Notes: generated by a model from the sequence alone, not told the origin. A stretch of DNA of 64,000 nucleotides from Bacteroidales bacterium (GCA_910575495.1 CAJTFS010000001.1:481983-545982); one strand, 5' to 3'; shown: positions 34,620 through 44,077, counted from the stretch's first letter. Numbers and translations are program-made.

Positions 34620-34972
34620 TGGTCGGGCAGAAAACCGTCTCTGCATGGGTTTTCGCGCCGTCATTGTGAGGGGCGTCCCTGCAGGCTTCTGCCCGAAGCC
34701 CGATAACCCGTCATGTTGAGCGAAGCGAAACATCCGTGCGCCCGGAATTGACGATCGGGTGTCGAAGCAGCCATATTTCATCATCGGGGCGGCTCGCATC
34801 GGAGGTGCGACCCCCCCCCGCAGCCGCCCCGATGAAGTTTTTTGCAAGCCGGGAGCAGAGCCAAGCCCGCATTCTCCGTCCCGTCCGTCTGTTCCGGTTG
34901 GGTCCCTACTGCCGCTTTTCGCCCCGCTAAGATGGGGTTTATTGCCGCAAACAGTATTCGTATGCTGGCACC
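34620..34972. other. 353-bp repeat-bearing intergenic region
   Basis: No gene is supported. It contains a degenerate GTCATGTTGAGCGAAGCG repeat (34710-34735), palindromic repeat copy B (34782-34834) with a run of nine C, and a T run just after it. It separates convergent aminotransferase and endonuclease IV genes, so at least one terminator is expected here. Confidence 0.7.
34782..34834 (+). repeat. Structured palindromic repeat, copy B
   Basis: The outer arms CATCGGGGC/GCCCCGATG pair perfectly and differ entirely from those of copies A and C, while the core GGCTCGC...GTGCGACC...CGCAGCC is retained. The C run inside the core is nine long here against five in the others. A run of T follows, so this copy may act as a terminator for the aminotransferase gene. 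Confidence 0.82.
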
Positions 34973-35818
34973 TTATTCTTCTGCGAACTGTTTCAATGTT
35001 TCGATTTCGGCCGGCCAGCGGCTTTCGTCGGGCGTTTCGAGAATCAGCGGCATGCCGTCGAAGCGGCGGTCGCGGGCGATGTAACGGAAACACTCCCAGC
35101 CTATTTCGCCGTCGCCCAGCGGGGCATGGCGGTCGACACGGCTGCCGAGGGGCTTCATGGCGTCGTTGAGGTGCATGCCGCGCAGATAGTTCCAACCCAC
35201 GATGCGGTCGAATTCGGCGAACGTGGCGTCGCACGCCGCGGCGGTGCGCAGGTCGTAGCCGGCGGCGAAAGCGTGGCAGGTGTCGATGCAGCAGCCTACG
35301 CGCGACTTCTCCTCGACGCGTTCGATGATGTAGGCCAGCTGTTCGAACCGGAATCCGAGGTTGGAACCCTGTCCGGCGGTGTTTTCGATGACGGCCGTCA
35401 CGCCGTGCGTGCGGTCGAGCGCCAGGTTGATCGACTCGGCGATGCGGTCGAGGCTCTCGGCTTCGCCGATCTGCCGCAGGTGGCTCCCGGGATGGAAATT
35501 GAGCCGGTCGAGTCCCAGTTCTTCGCAGCGGTGCATCTCGTCGAAGAAAGCCTCGCGCGACTTGGCCAGACCCTCGGCTTCGGGGTGACCCAGGTTGATC
35601 AGATAGGAGTCGTGGGGCAGGATCTGGGCCGGAGCGTAGCCGAATTGTTCGCAGGCCCGGCGGAAATCGTCGATCTCACCGGCCGTGAGCGGCCTGGCCG
35701 TCCATTGGCGCTGGTTCTTGGTGAAGAGGGCGAAGCCCGTGGCGCCGATGGCGCGGGCGTTGGCCGGGGCGTTGACTACGCCGCCCGAGGCGCTGACGTG
35801 TGCTCCGAAATATTTCAT
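34973..35818 (-). CDS. nfo: Endonuclease IV (AP endonuclease)
   Basis: A 281-residue zinc-dependent AP endonuclease of base-excision repair. Metal-binding segments are seen in order: [50 protein letters not shown] and ILETPD. The frame is open upstream, but the family start [13 protein letters not shown] coincides with the ATG at 35816-35818. A TAACTTTG box lies about 57 nt upstream, divergent from the DUF3078 operon. Confidence 0.95.
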   Translation of the reverse strand: MKYFGAHVSASGGVVNAPANARAIGATGFALFTKNQRQWTARPLTAGEIDDFRRACEQFGYAPAQILPHDSYLINLGHPEAEGLAKSREAFFDEMHRCEELGLDRLNFHPGSHLRQIGEAESLDRIAESINLALDRTHGVTAVIENTAGQGSNLGFRFEQLAYIIERVEEKSRVGCCIDTCHAFAAGYDLRTAAACDATFAEFDRIVGWNYLRGMHLNDAMKPLGSRVDRHAPLGDGEIGWECFRYIARDRRFDGMPLILETPDESRWPAEIETLKQFAEE

Positions 35819-35874
35819 TTCCGCAAGATGAAAGTGAAAGGCCGAAACCGAAAGTTCGGGGTTCAACCTTGCGG

Positions 35875-35882
35875 CAAAGTTA
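35875..35882 (-). promoter_or_regulatory. nfo: -7 box for nfo
   Basis: The minus strand reads TAACTTTG, an exact TAnnTTTG match, in the divergent region between nfo and the DUF3078 gene. Confidence 0.58.
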
Positions 35883-35903
35883 CGGAATCTCTGAATTATT
35901 TCA

Positions 35904-35911
35904 TAAATTTG
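35904..35911 (+). promoter_or_regulatory. -7 box for the DUF3078-ctp operon
   Basis: TAAATTTG, an exact match, 34 nt upstream of the DUF3078 start codon and 21 bp from the opposing nfo box, so the two promoters are nearly back to back. Confidence 0.58.
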
Positions 35912-35945
35912 CATCGCAATTCCTTCATCACAAAATTTCTGCATT

Positions 35946-37124
35946 ATGAAATATCGTTCGTTGTTCTTGCTTTTGCCGGCCCTTCTGGCTGCTTCCGTTG
36001 CTTCGGCCCAGTTTTCGGTCGACGAGGTCGACGTGCGGCAGGACGAGGTGGCTTTCCACGATCCGGTCCGGTCGATCCCCGTGGAGGTGGAGTATTTCAA
36101 CCGCGCCCGCTACCGTGCCGAGCGCGCCGCCATCCGCAAGGAGCGCAACAAGCTGGAGTTCGGCGGCGGTTTGCAGGGAGCGCTCACCTCGCACAACGAT
36201 TCGTGGATCAAGGTGTCGGGCGGCGACAACTCCATCGCGCTGATGGCCAGTCTTTTTCTGAACCACACCTTCACGAAGAACCTCTTCTCGGTCGAGACCA
36301 AGTTCATCGCCAAGTTCGGCTACAACCGCATGAAGGTCGAGACCAAGACCGACGACGGCACCAGCAGCGAGGGCGTGTGGTTCAAGAACCAGGACGAGTT
36401 CGACATCTCGGTGGCACCGTCGTTCAAGATGTCGAAAAACTGGTCCTACGGTGCCATCTTCAAGTTCCGCAGCCAGTTCGCCAACGGCTACATTTCGCGT
36501 ACGCAGCAGGGGGAGATCGAGCGCAAGAGCGCCTTCATGGCGCCGGGCTACCTCGACATCTCGCTCGGTATCACCTACAAGTGTCCCAAGGAGAAGTTCC
36601 CCATCGTGGTCAACATCTCGCCCATCGCCTTGAGCGCCGTCTTCGTGGAGAGCGGGCGGATCCGCGAGAACATCTGGGACAAGAAGCCCGGCTGGCAGAC
36701 CTACGGCCTGGCCGGACCCGACAAGACTTCGAAGTACGAGGGCGGTTCTTCGGTGCAGGTCGACTTCGACCGCACCTTCGGCAAGAAAGGCATTTTCCGT
36801 TACCGCACCTCGATCTTCTCGTTCTACGGTTGGATCACCGACATCGGCCAGCGCAACAAAATCTCCTCCTACGGCGACTACCTCCGGGCGCTCGAAGCGT
36901 GGAACGACAAGGAGAACACCTCCGTGGGCCATGAACTCACCGACAAGCCCAACCTGCCGATCCACCCGACCGTGCGCTGGACCAACACCGTCGACATCAA
37001 GGCTACGAAATACCTCTCCACGACGCTGAATTTCGAACTCTACTACAACCGGGCACAGAATGTGGATGTGCAGACCAAGACGCTGCTCAGCGTGGGTCTG
37101 ACCTATACCTTCAAGAACAAGTGA
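35946..37124 (+). CDS. DUF3078 outer-membrane beta-barrel protein
   Basis: A 392-residue exported protein with signal peptide (1-21, ending ASAQ), a short polar region, then repeated amphipathic beta strands ending in the outer-membrane-type C-terminus [13 protein letters not shown]. It matches the DUF3078 family of Bacteroidota, whose function is unknown. Phrases such as [20 protein letters not shown] and [13 protein letters not shown] recur in relatives. The stop overlaps the start of the protease gene by one base (TGATG), tying the two in one operon. Confidence 0.87.
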   Translation: MKYRSLFLLLPALLAASVASAQFSVDEVDVRQDEVAFHDPVRSIPVEVEYFNRARYRAERAAIRKERNKLEFGGGLQGALTSHNDSWIKVSGGDNSIALMASLFLNHTFTKNLFSVETKFIAKFGYNRMKVETKTDDGTSSEGVWFKNQDEFDISVAPSFKMSKNWSYGAIFKFRSQFANGYISRTQQGEIERKSAFMAPGYLDISLGITYKCPKEKFPIVVNISPIALSAVFVESGRIRENIWDKKPGWQTYGLAGPDKTSKYEGGSSVQVDFDRTFGKKGIFRYRTSIFSFYGWITDIGQRNKISSYGDYLRALEAWNDKENTSVGHELTDKPNLPIHPTVRWTNTVDIKATKYLSTTLNFELYYNRAQNVDVQTKTLLSVGLTYTFKNK

Positions 37125-38764
37125 TGTACAACAATTCCAAACGGGCCGTACTCTTTCCGCTGGTGCTGGCCCTCGGCGTGGCCGCGGGGGCGCTTTTCGG
37201 CGTCTATGTGGGCCGCAACACGGCCGGGACGCAGCTGCGCGACCTGCTGATGGAACGGCTCGCGGAGCCCGACAACAAGCTCACGCAGACCCTCTCGCTC
37301 ATCGAGAGCCGCTATGTCGATCCGGTGTCGATGGATTCGCTCGCGGAGCATGTCATCCCGCTGCTCATCGGCGAGCTCGATCCCCATTCGGTCTATGTGC
37401 CGGCCGAGGAGATGGCCGCCATGAACGAGCCGTTGGAGGGCGAGTTCGACGGCATCGGCGTGATGTTCAACATGGCTACCGACACGGTCATCGTCCTCAA
37501 TGTCATCCCGCGGGGTCCGAGCGACAAGGCGGGCGTGCGGGCCGGCGACCGCATCGTGGAGATCGACGATTCGCTGGTCGCCGGGCGCGGCATTCCGCAG
37601 GACCGCATCGTCAGACGGCTGCGCGGTCCGCGCGGCACTACCGTTCGTCTCGGCCTGAAGCGGCAGGGGATCGACGGCAAGGTGCACGTCGAAGTGGTGC
37701 GCGGCGCCATTCCCATCCGGAGCATCGAGTCGGCTTTCCGCATCACCGGAACCACGGGCTACATCAAGCTGGGTCAGTTCGCCCGCACGACCTCGGCCGA
37801 GATGGCGCAGGCGCTTGCCATGTTGCGCAGCCAGGGCGTCGACCGGTTGATATTCGACCTGCGCGGCAACGCGGGCGGCTACCTCGACCAGGCGATCGCC
37901 GTGGCCAATGAATTTCTGCACGAGGGCCAGCTGATCGTCTACACCGAGGACCGCAACGGCGAGCAGCTGCGCGAATACGCCACCGGCGCCGGTTCGGCCC
38001 AGGAGATGGAGGTGGCGGTGCTCATCGACGAGGGCAGCGCTTCGTCGAGCGAGATTCTGGCCGGCGCCCTGCAGGACAACGACCGCGGCACGATCATCGG
38101 CCGCCGTTCGTTCGGCAAGGGCCTGGTGCAGCAGCAGATACCGTTCATGGACGGTTCGGCCCTGCGGCTGACCACGGCGCGTTATTATACGCCCACGGGC
38201 CGCTCGATCCAGAAACCCTACACCAACGGCGACGGTGCCGGCTACGAGGAGGAGTTGTGGGAGCGTTACCGCAACAACGAATTTTTCTCGGCCGACAGCA
38301 TCCGTTTCGCCGATTCGCTGCGTTTCGTGACGCCCGGCGGCAAGGTGGTCTACGGCGGCGGGGGCATCATGCCCGACATCTTCATTCCGGCCGACACGAC
38401 CGATGTGACTCCTTATTTCGTGGAGGTCGCGGGCCGCAACATCCTCTACCGCTATACCATCGAGTATGCCGACCGCCACCGCGAGGCGCTCAACTCGGTG
38501 GAGACGCTCGAAGAATTGCAGGCCCTGCTGGCCGGCGACACGCGGCTGGTGGAGAACTTCATCGCCTATGCGGCCCGGCAGGGCGTGGCGCCGCGCCGCG
38601 CCGACATCGCCCGTTCGCGCCGGCTCATCGAAGCCCAGCTCAAGGCCTACATCGGCCGCAACACCAGGCTGGAGGATACGGGATTCTATGCCAACATCTA
38701 TCCGGTGGACAACGTGATCGTGCGGGCCATCGAAATCTTAAACGACACCCAGCAAGATGATTAA
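37124..38764 (+). CDS. S41 C-terminal processing protease (CtpA/Prc type)
   Basis: A 546-residue membrane-anchored protease: one N-terminal helix (about 9-28), the PDZ domain (about 100-190, FDGIGVMFNM to GVRAGDRIVEIDD), and the S41 catalytic core with FDLRGNAGGYL, the nucleophile motif EGSASSSE and the Lys in SFGKGLVQQ. A C-terminal helical extension (about 430-546) follows. Such proteases trim periplasmic or outer-membrane proteins; location downstream of a beta-barrel gene suggests a related client. An ATG at 37124 is preferred over the preceding in-frame GTG. Confidence 0.92.
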   Translation: MYNNSKRAVLFPLVLALGVAAGALFGVYVGRNTAGTQLRDLLMERLAEPDNKLTQTLSLIESRYVDPVSMDSLAEHVIPLLIGELDPHSVYVPAEEMAAMNEPLEGEFDGIGVMFNMATDTVIVLNVIPRGPSDKAGVRAGDRIVEIDDSLVAGRGIPQDRIVRRLRGPRGTTVRLGLKRQGIDGKVHVEVVRGAIPIRSIESAFRITGTTGYIKLGQFARTTSAEMAQALAMLRSQGVDRLIFDLRGNAGGYLDQAIAVANEFLHEGQLIVYTEDRNGEQLREYATGAGSAQEMEVAVLIDEGSASSSEILAGALQDNDRGTIIGRRSFGKGLVQQQIPFMDGSALRLTTARYYTPTGRSIQKPYTNGDGAGYEEELWERYRNNEFFSADSIRFADSLRFVTPGGKVVYGGGGIMPDIFIPADTTDVTPYFVEVAGRNILYRYTIEYADRHREALNSVETLEELQALLAGDTRLVENFIAYAARQGVAPRRADIARSRRLIEAQLKAYIGRNTRLEDTGFYANIYPVDNVIVRAIEILNDTQQDD

Positions 38765-39065
38765 GAAACTTATCGGAATTCTGTTTGCGCTGGCGACGCT
38801 CGCCACGATCGTGTTTGCCGTTATGGGCAGCGGACGCTACCGGTCGCTGGTGTGGCCCGACGGTTTCGAGTGGTCGCATCTCATGCGGCGCGACGCACGG
38901 CCCGCCGCTGCTTCGGAGCCCGTGCAGGAGACGGTTCCCGCACGGAACGAGGCTCCTGCCCGTGCAGACCGGTCGCAGTCGCAGACAGAGGATGTCCAGG
39001 CCGACTATTTCGAGGATGCCGAAGACGACCTGCCGTCCGATCTTTTCATGGAGAGCGATTATTGA
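38757..39065 (+). CDS. Small single-pass membrane protein, unknown
   Basis: A 102-residue protein overlapping the protease gene by 8 bp. It has one N-terminal hydrophobic helix (about 4-24, KLIGILFALATLATIVFAVMG) and an acidic, low-complexity rest (ending EDAEDDLPSDLFMESDY). No domain is recognised. The tight overlap argues for a real gene and a functional link with the protease. Confidence 0.75.
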   Translation: MIKKLIGILFALATLATIVFAVMGSGRYRSLVWPDGFEWSHLMRRDARPAAASEPVQETVPARNEAPARADRSQSQTEDVQADYFEDAEDDLPSDLFMESDY

Positions 39066-39489
39066 TCCGGGCTTGATTCGGGCTTGATCCGGACCGGGAC
39101 GCTTCCGGACAGCTTCTTTCGGAGCGGCCGGAGTCGGGGCGATCCTCCATGCCGTGAAACATAGCCCGACGGGTACCCCATTTCGTAAGCGACTCGTGCC
39201 GGGCGGTGTTGTCTCCCTGCCGGAACCGGTACGGCCTTGCAAAGGGTCGCTTCGCAGGTCCGCCCGCAGTCGGCAGACCTATTTTTACCCATCTATATAC
39301 TTTGGTGTACCGGCGTCTTTGGACCGGCATCCTGAATCCGACCGCCGCAACTCGCGGCTATGGCCGCTGATTCAAGTTCCGACCCACCCCCAAGCCCCGT
39401 CTCAGGCAGGGGATTCTGACGGAAATCCGAAAGAAACGAATTTACAGCATCGTTGGTACAACAAGGTATATAATCGTAGTATTTTATAG
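39066..39489. other. Intergenic region before the deoC terminator
   Basis: No gene is supported. A short direct repeat (CGGGCTTGAT, twice within 22 bp) starts the region. Open frames here have no family resemblance or coding character. The rest looks like relic intergenic DNA. Confidence 0.55.
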
Positions 39490-39526
39490 TAAAACGATCT
39501 TCGGAATTTTCCGAAGAGCGTTTTAC
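39490..39526. terminator. Terminator downstream of deoC
   Basis: An imperfect hairpin with arms AAAACG.TCTTCGGAA and TTCCGAAGA.CGTTTT, A-rich on one flank and T-rich on the other, so it can work in both directions. It lies about 30 bp beyond the deoC stop. Confidence 0.78.
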
Positions 39527-39554
39527 TGTTGGCGGCAGCCCGCCGGGCAACCGT

Positions 39555-40433
39555 CTAATAGTATTTCACTTCCTTGCCTTCGATGGCCGAGAGGATGTTG
39601 TTGGCGGCCGACGAAGCGCCGATGCGGAAGAGGTCGACGGTGAGCCACTCCTTGCCCAGGATTTCTTCGACGATGGTGTAGTAGAGGGCGGCATCTTCGG
39701 CCGTACGGACACCGCCGGCGGCCTTGAAGCCCACCTTGCGGCCGGTTTTCTTGTAGTAGTCGCGGATGGCCTCGCACATCACCACGGCGGCTTCGGGCGT
39801 GGCCGCCACGTCGATCTTGCCGGTCGAGGTCTTGATGAAGTCGGCGCCCGCGAGCATCGAGAGCAGCGAAGCCTTGCGGATGAGCTCGGGAGTCTTGAGC
39901 GCACCCGATTCGATGATGACCTTCAGCACCACGTCGCGGTCCATCTCCGAACGGATCACCTCCACTTCGTTGGCGGCTTCGTCGTATTCGCCCGTGAGCA
40001 TGCGTCCCACGTTGAGCACGATGTCCACTTCGTCGGCGCCGTTCTCGATGGCCATGGCCACCTCCAGCGCCTTGACCTCCAGGAAGGTCTGCGCGGCGGG
40101 GAATCCTCCGGCCACCGACGTGATGCGCATGGGCGTGCCGTCGACGGCCAGGCCCACCGTCTCGACGAACGAGGGGTAGATGCAGATCGACGCCACGTTG
40201 GGGACGGCGGGGTATTTCTGGTAGAATTCGGCCGCCTTGCGGGCGAACTCCGTCACCGATGCGACGGAGTCGTTGCACGACAGGGTCGTGAGGTCGATGG
40301 CCGAGTAGCAGAATTTGTAGACTTCGACGTTGTGGTTGCGCTCGGCGAGTTTGCGCATCCGGGCGACGCGTTCGTCGACTTCGGCGGCGCTCCATGCGGG
40401 AGCGTATTCGTTGAGTTGGTTTGCGTACTCCAT
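39555..40433 (-). CDS. deoC: Deoxyribose-phosphate aldolase
   Basis: Cleaves 2-deoxyribose 5-phosphate to glyceraldehyde 3-phosphate and acetaldehyde in deoxynucleoside catabolism. The 292-residue protein is a class I aldolase with the Schiff-base Lys in DFIKTSTGK and the second essential Lys in GFKAAGGVRT; ADEVDIVLNVG and the C-terminal phosphate loop are also present. The ATG at 40431-40433 is selected because the family homology begins there. No deoA/deoB-type partner is adjacent. Confidence 0.94.
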   Translation of the reverse strand: MEYANQLNEYAPAWSAAEVDERVARMRKLAERNHNVEVYKFCYSAIDLTTLSCNDSVASVTEFARKAAEFYQKYPAVPNVASICIYPSFVETVGLAVDGTPMRITSVAGGFPAAQTFLEVKALEVAMAIENGADEVDIVLNVGRMLTGEYDEAANEVEVIRSEMDRDVVLKVIIESGALKTPELIRKASLLSMLAGADFIKTSTGKIDVAATPEAAVVMCEAIRDYYKKTGRKVGFKAAGGVRTAEDAALYYTIVEEILGKEWLTVDLFRIGASSAANNILSAIEGKEVKYY

Positions 40434-40977
40434 GGTATGGTTGTTTTTACAAAAATACACAAAAAATCGGTTCGGCAGGCCAACGGCCTCAATTTTCTTT
40501 GCCGACTGCAAAAAAAGCGCCCGAATATCGGAATCCGCGTGTCATTTTGCATCGAAAAGTTCCGGCGTCCGGGGCCGGGCTTATAACTTCCACTCTTCTC
40601 CGTTGCCGGTTCCGACCTTCAACTCCCTTTCACCCCCCCCCAGCCCGGGAGGGAATACGGATGCCGGCGGCAAATGTCGTATCGAGCGAACCGAAAAATC
40701 TGTATAATAGGTAAATACGGACTCCTGGCTGCATTGTGCTCCTTGCGAGGACGAAACGGGTTGGCGGTCTCCTTGCTGTGATGGGTTTTCGGAAATTCGG
40801 GCGGCAGCCTGCGGGGCATGCCCGGTGCCAGCCGGACGGTTGCGGGTTTCCAGTGGGGAAGGCTTCGGCCCGCCCGAGCGACGGGGTTGTGCTTTTTTAC
40901 GCTGCTGATTCCGGCGGGGGTTGACTTCGACAGCGTCTTGAATGAGCGCATAGCCGAGGATTGCAAAATAAGCCCGC
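40434..40977. other. 544-bp intergenic region between araC-type gene and deoC
   Basis: No gene is supported. It holds the deoC promoter box at 40450-40457, a run of nine C at 40633-40641, and a weak relic of the GAGCGAA...GAAAAATC-type repeat near 40681. Small open frames were judged spurious. The region separates two minus-strand genes. Confidence 0.6.
40450..40457 (-). promoter_or_regulatory. deoC: -7 box for deoC
   Basis: The minus strand reads TATTTTTG, an exact TAnnTTTG match, 16 nt before the deoC start codon. Confidence 0.58.
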
Positions 40978-41886
40978 CTATCCCTTTCTCTTGTAGCGCG
41001 AGGGCGAGGTGCCGGTGTGCTGCTTGAAATATTTGCCGAAGAACGACTGCGTGGAGAAGTTGAGGCGGTAGGCGATCTCCTGGATGCTCATGCCCGAGTA
41101 TTTGAGCAGGGCCTTGGCTTCGAGGATCACCGATTCGTCGATCCAGCGCGCCGCCGTCTTGCCGCTCACCTCCTTGACGGCCGACGAGAGGTATTTGGGC
41201 GTGATGTTGAGCTGGCGGGCGTAGAACCCCACGTTGCGCTGCGACTTGCTGTATTGTTCCAGCAGTTTGGTGAATTCGCTGAAGAGCACTTCGCTGCGTC
41301 CGCGCTTCTGTTCGGTGTGCGTTTCGCGCTGGTTGATTTCGATGATCAGGTAGAAGGCCGTGGTGAAGAGCGAGCGGATGATTTCGTGTCGGTAGCGCTC
41401 CTTGTCGCTCTGCAGCATGGTTTTGACAACCTGGAAAAGCTGGCGTATCTCGGCCACGTCCTGCGCCGAGGCCTGCAGCACGGGGGAGCGGCCGAAACGC
41501 ATGTAGACCGGCAGCGAGGCCGAGAGGTCGATCTGCACTTCGTTGATGAACGATTCCGAGAAGGTCAGCACGAACGCCGCGGCGTTGTCCGAGCTTCCGA
41601 CCGTGCGGATGATGCTGCCCGAGTTGAAGAAGACGATGTCGTTGGTGCGCACCTGGTGCTCCTTCATGTCGATGGAGACGACGGCTTCGCCCGCGATCAT
41701 GATGATGACCGAGAATCCGTCGATGGCCACAGGGTATTCGGCCGTGGTGTTGTGCCGGGCGTCGAGCGACGTGATGACCAGATCGTCGGAGAGGTAGGAG
41801 ACGTCGCCCATCTCCTGTTTGATGCGCGAGATCGACACCTTCTTGAGGTTCGCGCCCGGGACTTGTTTGTTTTTGGTTGGATTCAT
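40978..41886 (-). CDS. AraC family transcriptional regulator
   Basis: A 302-residue regulator with an N-terminal cupin-like sensing domain (about 20-180, GFSVIIMIAGEAVVSID) and a C-terminal AraC-type DNA-binding domain (about 205-302) with two helix-turn-helix units: VGFYARQLNITPKYLSSAVKE and MSIQEIAYRLNFSTQSFFGKYF. The ending HTGTSPSRYKRKG is typical. An ATG at 41884-41886 is chosen over a TTG three codons upstream. The ligand and targets are unknown; no sugar operon is next to it. Confidence 0.92.
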   Translation of the reverse strand: MNPTKNKQVPGANLKKVSISRIKQEMGDVSYLSDDLVITSLDARHNTTAEYPVAIDGFSVIIMIAGEAVVSIDMKEHQVRTNDIVFFNSGSIIRTVGSSDNAAAFVLTFSESFINEVQIDLSASLPVYMRFGRSPVLQASAQDVAEIRQLFQVVKTMLQSDKERYRHEIIRSLFTTAFYLIIEINQRETHTEQKRGRSEVLFSEFTKLLEQYSKSQRNVGFYARQLNITPKYLSSAVKEVSGKTAARWIDESVILEAKALLKYSGMSIQEIAYRLNFSTQSFFGKYFKQHTGTSPSRYKRKG

Positions 41887-41952
41887 GATCCGCAATTCTT
41901 GAACGGGTTTCCGAAGTTTCGGTCGCTGCCGGCCGGGTTGCCGGCGGACGGT

Positions 41953-42870
41953 CTAAAGGTTGGCCGGCTCGTCGGGAAATTGTGGGTTCGGCATGGTGCC
42001 TTGCGCATTTTCCCGTTCGCACATTACCTGCAGTCCGCCGGGCAGACACTCGATGTGCAGCGGGAATTCGGCGCCTTTCTGTCCGTCGACGTCGGTGGGT
42101 TCGTTGAGCGTCGAGCGGATGTCGAGTTCGCGCACCTGCAACTGGCGGATGATCCGGGGACTGCCGCCCAGCAGATAGCGCCACATGGCCATCGTGGAGC
42201 GGAAGAAGTTCTTCTTTTCGAGCATCAGGCAGTCGAAGAGCCCGTCCTTGATCGAGGCGCGGCGCGCCAGGCGGAAGCCGCCGGCCGTTTCACCGTTGAA
42301 GACCAGCACCATCAGCGAATCGAGGTCGAACGCCTGGCTGTCGGCCACCACTTCGAGCGGCACGGCATGCAGCGAGCGGAACTCCTTGGCGCCCTCGATC
42401 AGATAGGCCAGCTTGCCGATCAGGTGCTTGCTCGTGTTGGAGGTGTGCTGCGAGGTGGTGGTGAAGATGCCGAACGAAAGCACGTTGACGAAATACTGGC
42501 CGTTCACGCGGCCGCAGTCGACGCGGTCGATGCTTCCGAATGCGATCTGCCGGGCCGCTTCGAGCGGTTTGTCCGACATGCCGAGCGCCCGGGCGAAGTC
42601 GTTGGCCGTGCCGGCCGGAATGATGCCGATCGGGATGTCCAGTCCTTTCTGTTTCATGGCGTTGACCGCAAAGTTGACCGTGCCGTCGCCGCCCGCCACC
42701 ACCATTAGCCCGATCTCTTCGCGGCCGTCGAAAGGGTTGGCGTCGAAATCGATGGGCACGGGCTCCAGGTCGTACTCCGCTTCGCGGAAGATGTCGCAGA
42801 TCCGTTCGACGTTGCGCTTGATGCGTCCTTTGCCGGACTGGGCATTGTAGAGAAAAACGGCTCGTTTCAT
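41953..42870 (-). CDS. Diacylglycerol/lipid kinase (DagK/YegS family)
   Basis: A 305-residue soluble lipid kinase of the DagK catalytic family. The nucleotide-binding GGDGT motif occurs in VVAGGDGTVNFAVNAM, followed by the substrate-site block GIIPAGTANDFARALG and FVNVLSFG. It probably phosphorylates diacylglycerol or a related lipid head group to recycle phospholipid. It begins 6 bp after apbE in the same direction and shares its promoter; no functional connection is known. Confidence 0.9.
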   Translation of the reverse strand: MKRAVFLYNAQSGKGRIKRNVERICDIFREAEYDLEPVPIDFDANPFDGREEIGLMVVAGGDGTVNFAVNAMKQKGLDIPIGIIPAGTANDFARALGMSDKPLEAARQIAFGSIDRVDCGRVNGQYFVNVLSFGIFTTTSQHTSNTSKHLIGKLAYLIEGAKEFRSLHAVPLEVVADSQAFDLDSLMVLVFNGETAGGFRLARRASIKDGLFDCLMLEKKNFFRSTMAMWRYLLGGSPRIIRQLQVRELDIRSTLNEPTDVDGQKGAEFPLHIECLPGGLQVMCERENAQGTMPNPQFPDEPANL

Positions 42871-42876
42871 GGGTCG

Positions 42877-43884
42877 TCACTTCATTATCGACGCCTGCAT
42901 GGCAGGCGAAACATACTCTTCGTAATCGTCGCCCTCTTCGGCGGCCAGGATGAAATAGACCCGCAGGCCGGGCATCCGCTCGGCGGTCCGCAGGGCTTCG
43001 TCGGCGCCCATGGCGAGGAACATCGTGCCCAGGGCGTCGGCCTCGGCGCAGGTGGGGGCCGCCACGGTCACCGACAGCAGGCGCGACAAGGCGCTGCGGC
43101 CCGTGCGCGGGTCGATCGTGTGGGCCACCTTGCGGCCCTGCCCGTCGAGGTAGTAGCGGCGGTAGTTGCCCGAGGTGGCCACGCCGCAGTCGGTCGTCTG
43201 CAGGCGTTTCTGGAGATATTGTCCTTCGGTCATGTTGCCGTCGAACGGGGTTTCGACCCCGATCCGCCACGCATCGCCGCGGGGGTTGACGCCTTTGCAG
43301 CGCACCTCGCCGCCGATGTCGACGATGTAGTTGCGCGCTCCGGCCCGCTCGACCAGATCGGCCAGCAGGTCGACCGTGTAGCCTTTGGCCACCGAGTTGA
43401 AGTCGAGCTGCACGCGCGGGTCGCTTTTCACCAGCCGTCCGCTGCGTATCGCGACCTTTTCGCGGCCCACGAACTCCAGCAGCGAGTCCACGTTCGGTTC
43501 GTCCGTGCGTTCCTTGCCGGCGAATCCCCACGCTTCGACCAGCGGTTTGACCGTCACGTCGTAGCGGCCGCCGCTCAGCGCGCCGATGCTGTCGGCCAGC
43601 GCCAGGCAGCGGGCGATGTGGCGGTCGACGCTGTCGGTCTCGTTGCGGTTCAGACGGCTCAGCAGCGAGGTCTCGTCGAAAATGGACATCGACGCCTTGG
43701 CCTCGCGGTCCAGGGCCATGACCGAGTCGCGGAGCTCCTGCGGCCCGATGCCGCGCACGTCGGCGATGACGTGTAGCGTCGTGCCCAGCATCGTGCCGTC
43801 GAGCGTCGTATAGGAGACTTTGCGGGGCGTACAAGCCGTCGCCGTTCCGAGAACCGCGGCGGCGATCATGCACCATTTCAGCAT
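42877..43884 (-). CDS. apbE: FAD:protein FMN transferase (ApbE)
   Basis: Attaches FMN covalently to threonine in flavoproteins such as the Na+-translocating NADH:quinone reductase and Rnf complexes. The 335-residue lipoprotein has signal and lipobox TATAC (about C18), the flavin-site block SMSIFDETSLLSRLN, LDFNSVAKGYTVDLLADL, VDIGGEVRCKG and the C-terminal metal-binding AHTIDPRTG with ATCAEADALGT. The start at the ATG 43882-43884 gives a normal signal sequence and leaves room for the -7 box upstream. Confidence 0.94.
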   Translation of the reverse strand: MLKWCMIAAAVLGTATACTPRKVSYTTLDGTMLGTTLHVIADVRGIGPQELRDSVMALDREAKASMSIFDETSLLSRLNRNETDSVDRHIARCLALADSIGALSGGRYDVTVKPLVEAWGFAGKERTDEPNVDSLLEFVGREKVAIRSGRLVKSDPRVQLDFNSVAKGYTVDLLADLVERAGARNYIVDIGGEVRCKGVNPRGDAWRIGVETPFDGNMTEGQYLQKRLQTTDCGVATSGNYRRYYLDGQGRKVAHTIDPRTGRSALSRLLSVTVAAPTCAEADALGTMFLAMGADEALRTAERMPGLRVYFILAAEEGDDYEEYVSPAMQASIMK

Positions 43885-43905
43885 AAAATTCGCACTTTTG
43901 TCGTG

Positions 43906-43913
43906 CAAAAATA
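43906..43913 (-). promoter_or_regulatory. -7 box for apbE and the lipid kinase gene
   Basis: The minus strand reads TATTTTTG, an exact match, 21 nt before the apbE start codon. It excludes the longer upstream reading frame. Confidence 0.6.
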
Positions 43914-43960
43914 CGATTTTCTCTTAGAACTTCCCGTTATTTCCGCCCGAAAATGAAAAT

Positions 43961-43993
43961 AATTGTGTGTTGTGAATCATGAATTGTGAATTT
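43961..43993. repeat. AATTGTGAATT-type repeat remnant before rpsO
   Basis: The sequence contains TGAATTGTGAATT and the related AATTGTGTGTTGTGAATC. These match the terminal repeats of the element in the bat operon (11723-12122) and lie immediately upstream of the rpsO -7 box. No associated gene remains here. Confidence 0.65.
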
Positions 43994-43998
43994 ATTCG

Positions 43999-44006
43999 TA
44001 CCTTTG
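43999..44006 (+). promoter_or_regulatory. rpsO: -7 box for rpsO
   Basis: TACCTTTG, an exact match. The leader of about 70 nt contains a small hairpin (AACGC/GCGTT, near 44010-44023) and a GGAGG-like sequence well upstream of the ATG. Confidence 0.62.
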
Positions 44007-44077
44007 CAGAACGCTCTGGCGTTATTCGCAGTAAGGAGGATGCGTCGTAGAGTGGAACTTGAATAAATCAATTACAA

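Noticed and set aside
40736..40924. 62-codon open frame between deoC and the AraC gene
   Set aside because: No conserved features, no start signals, and it spans low-complexity intergenic sequence.
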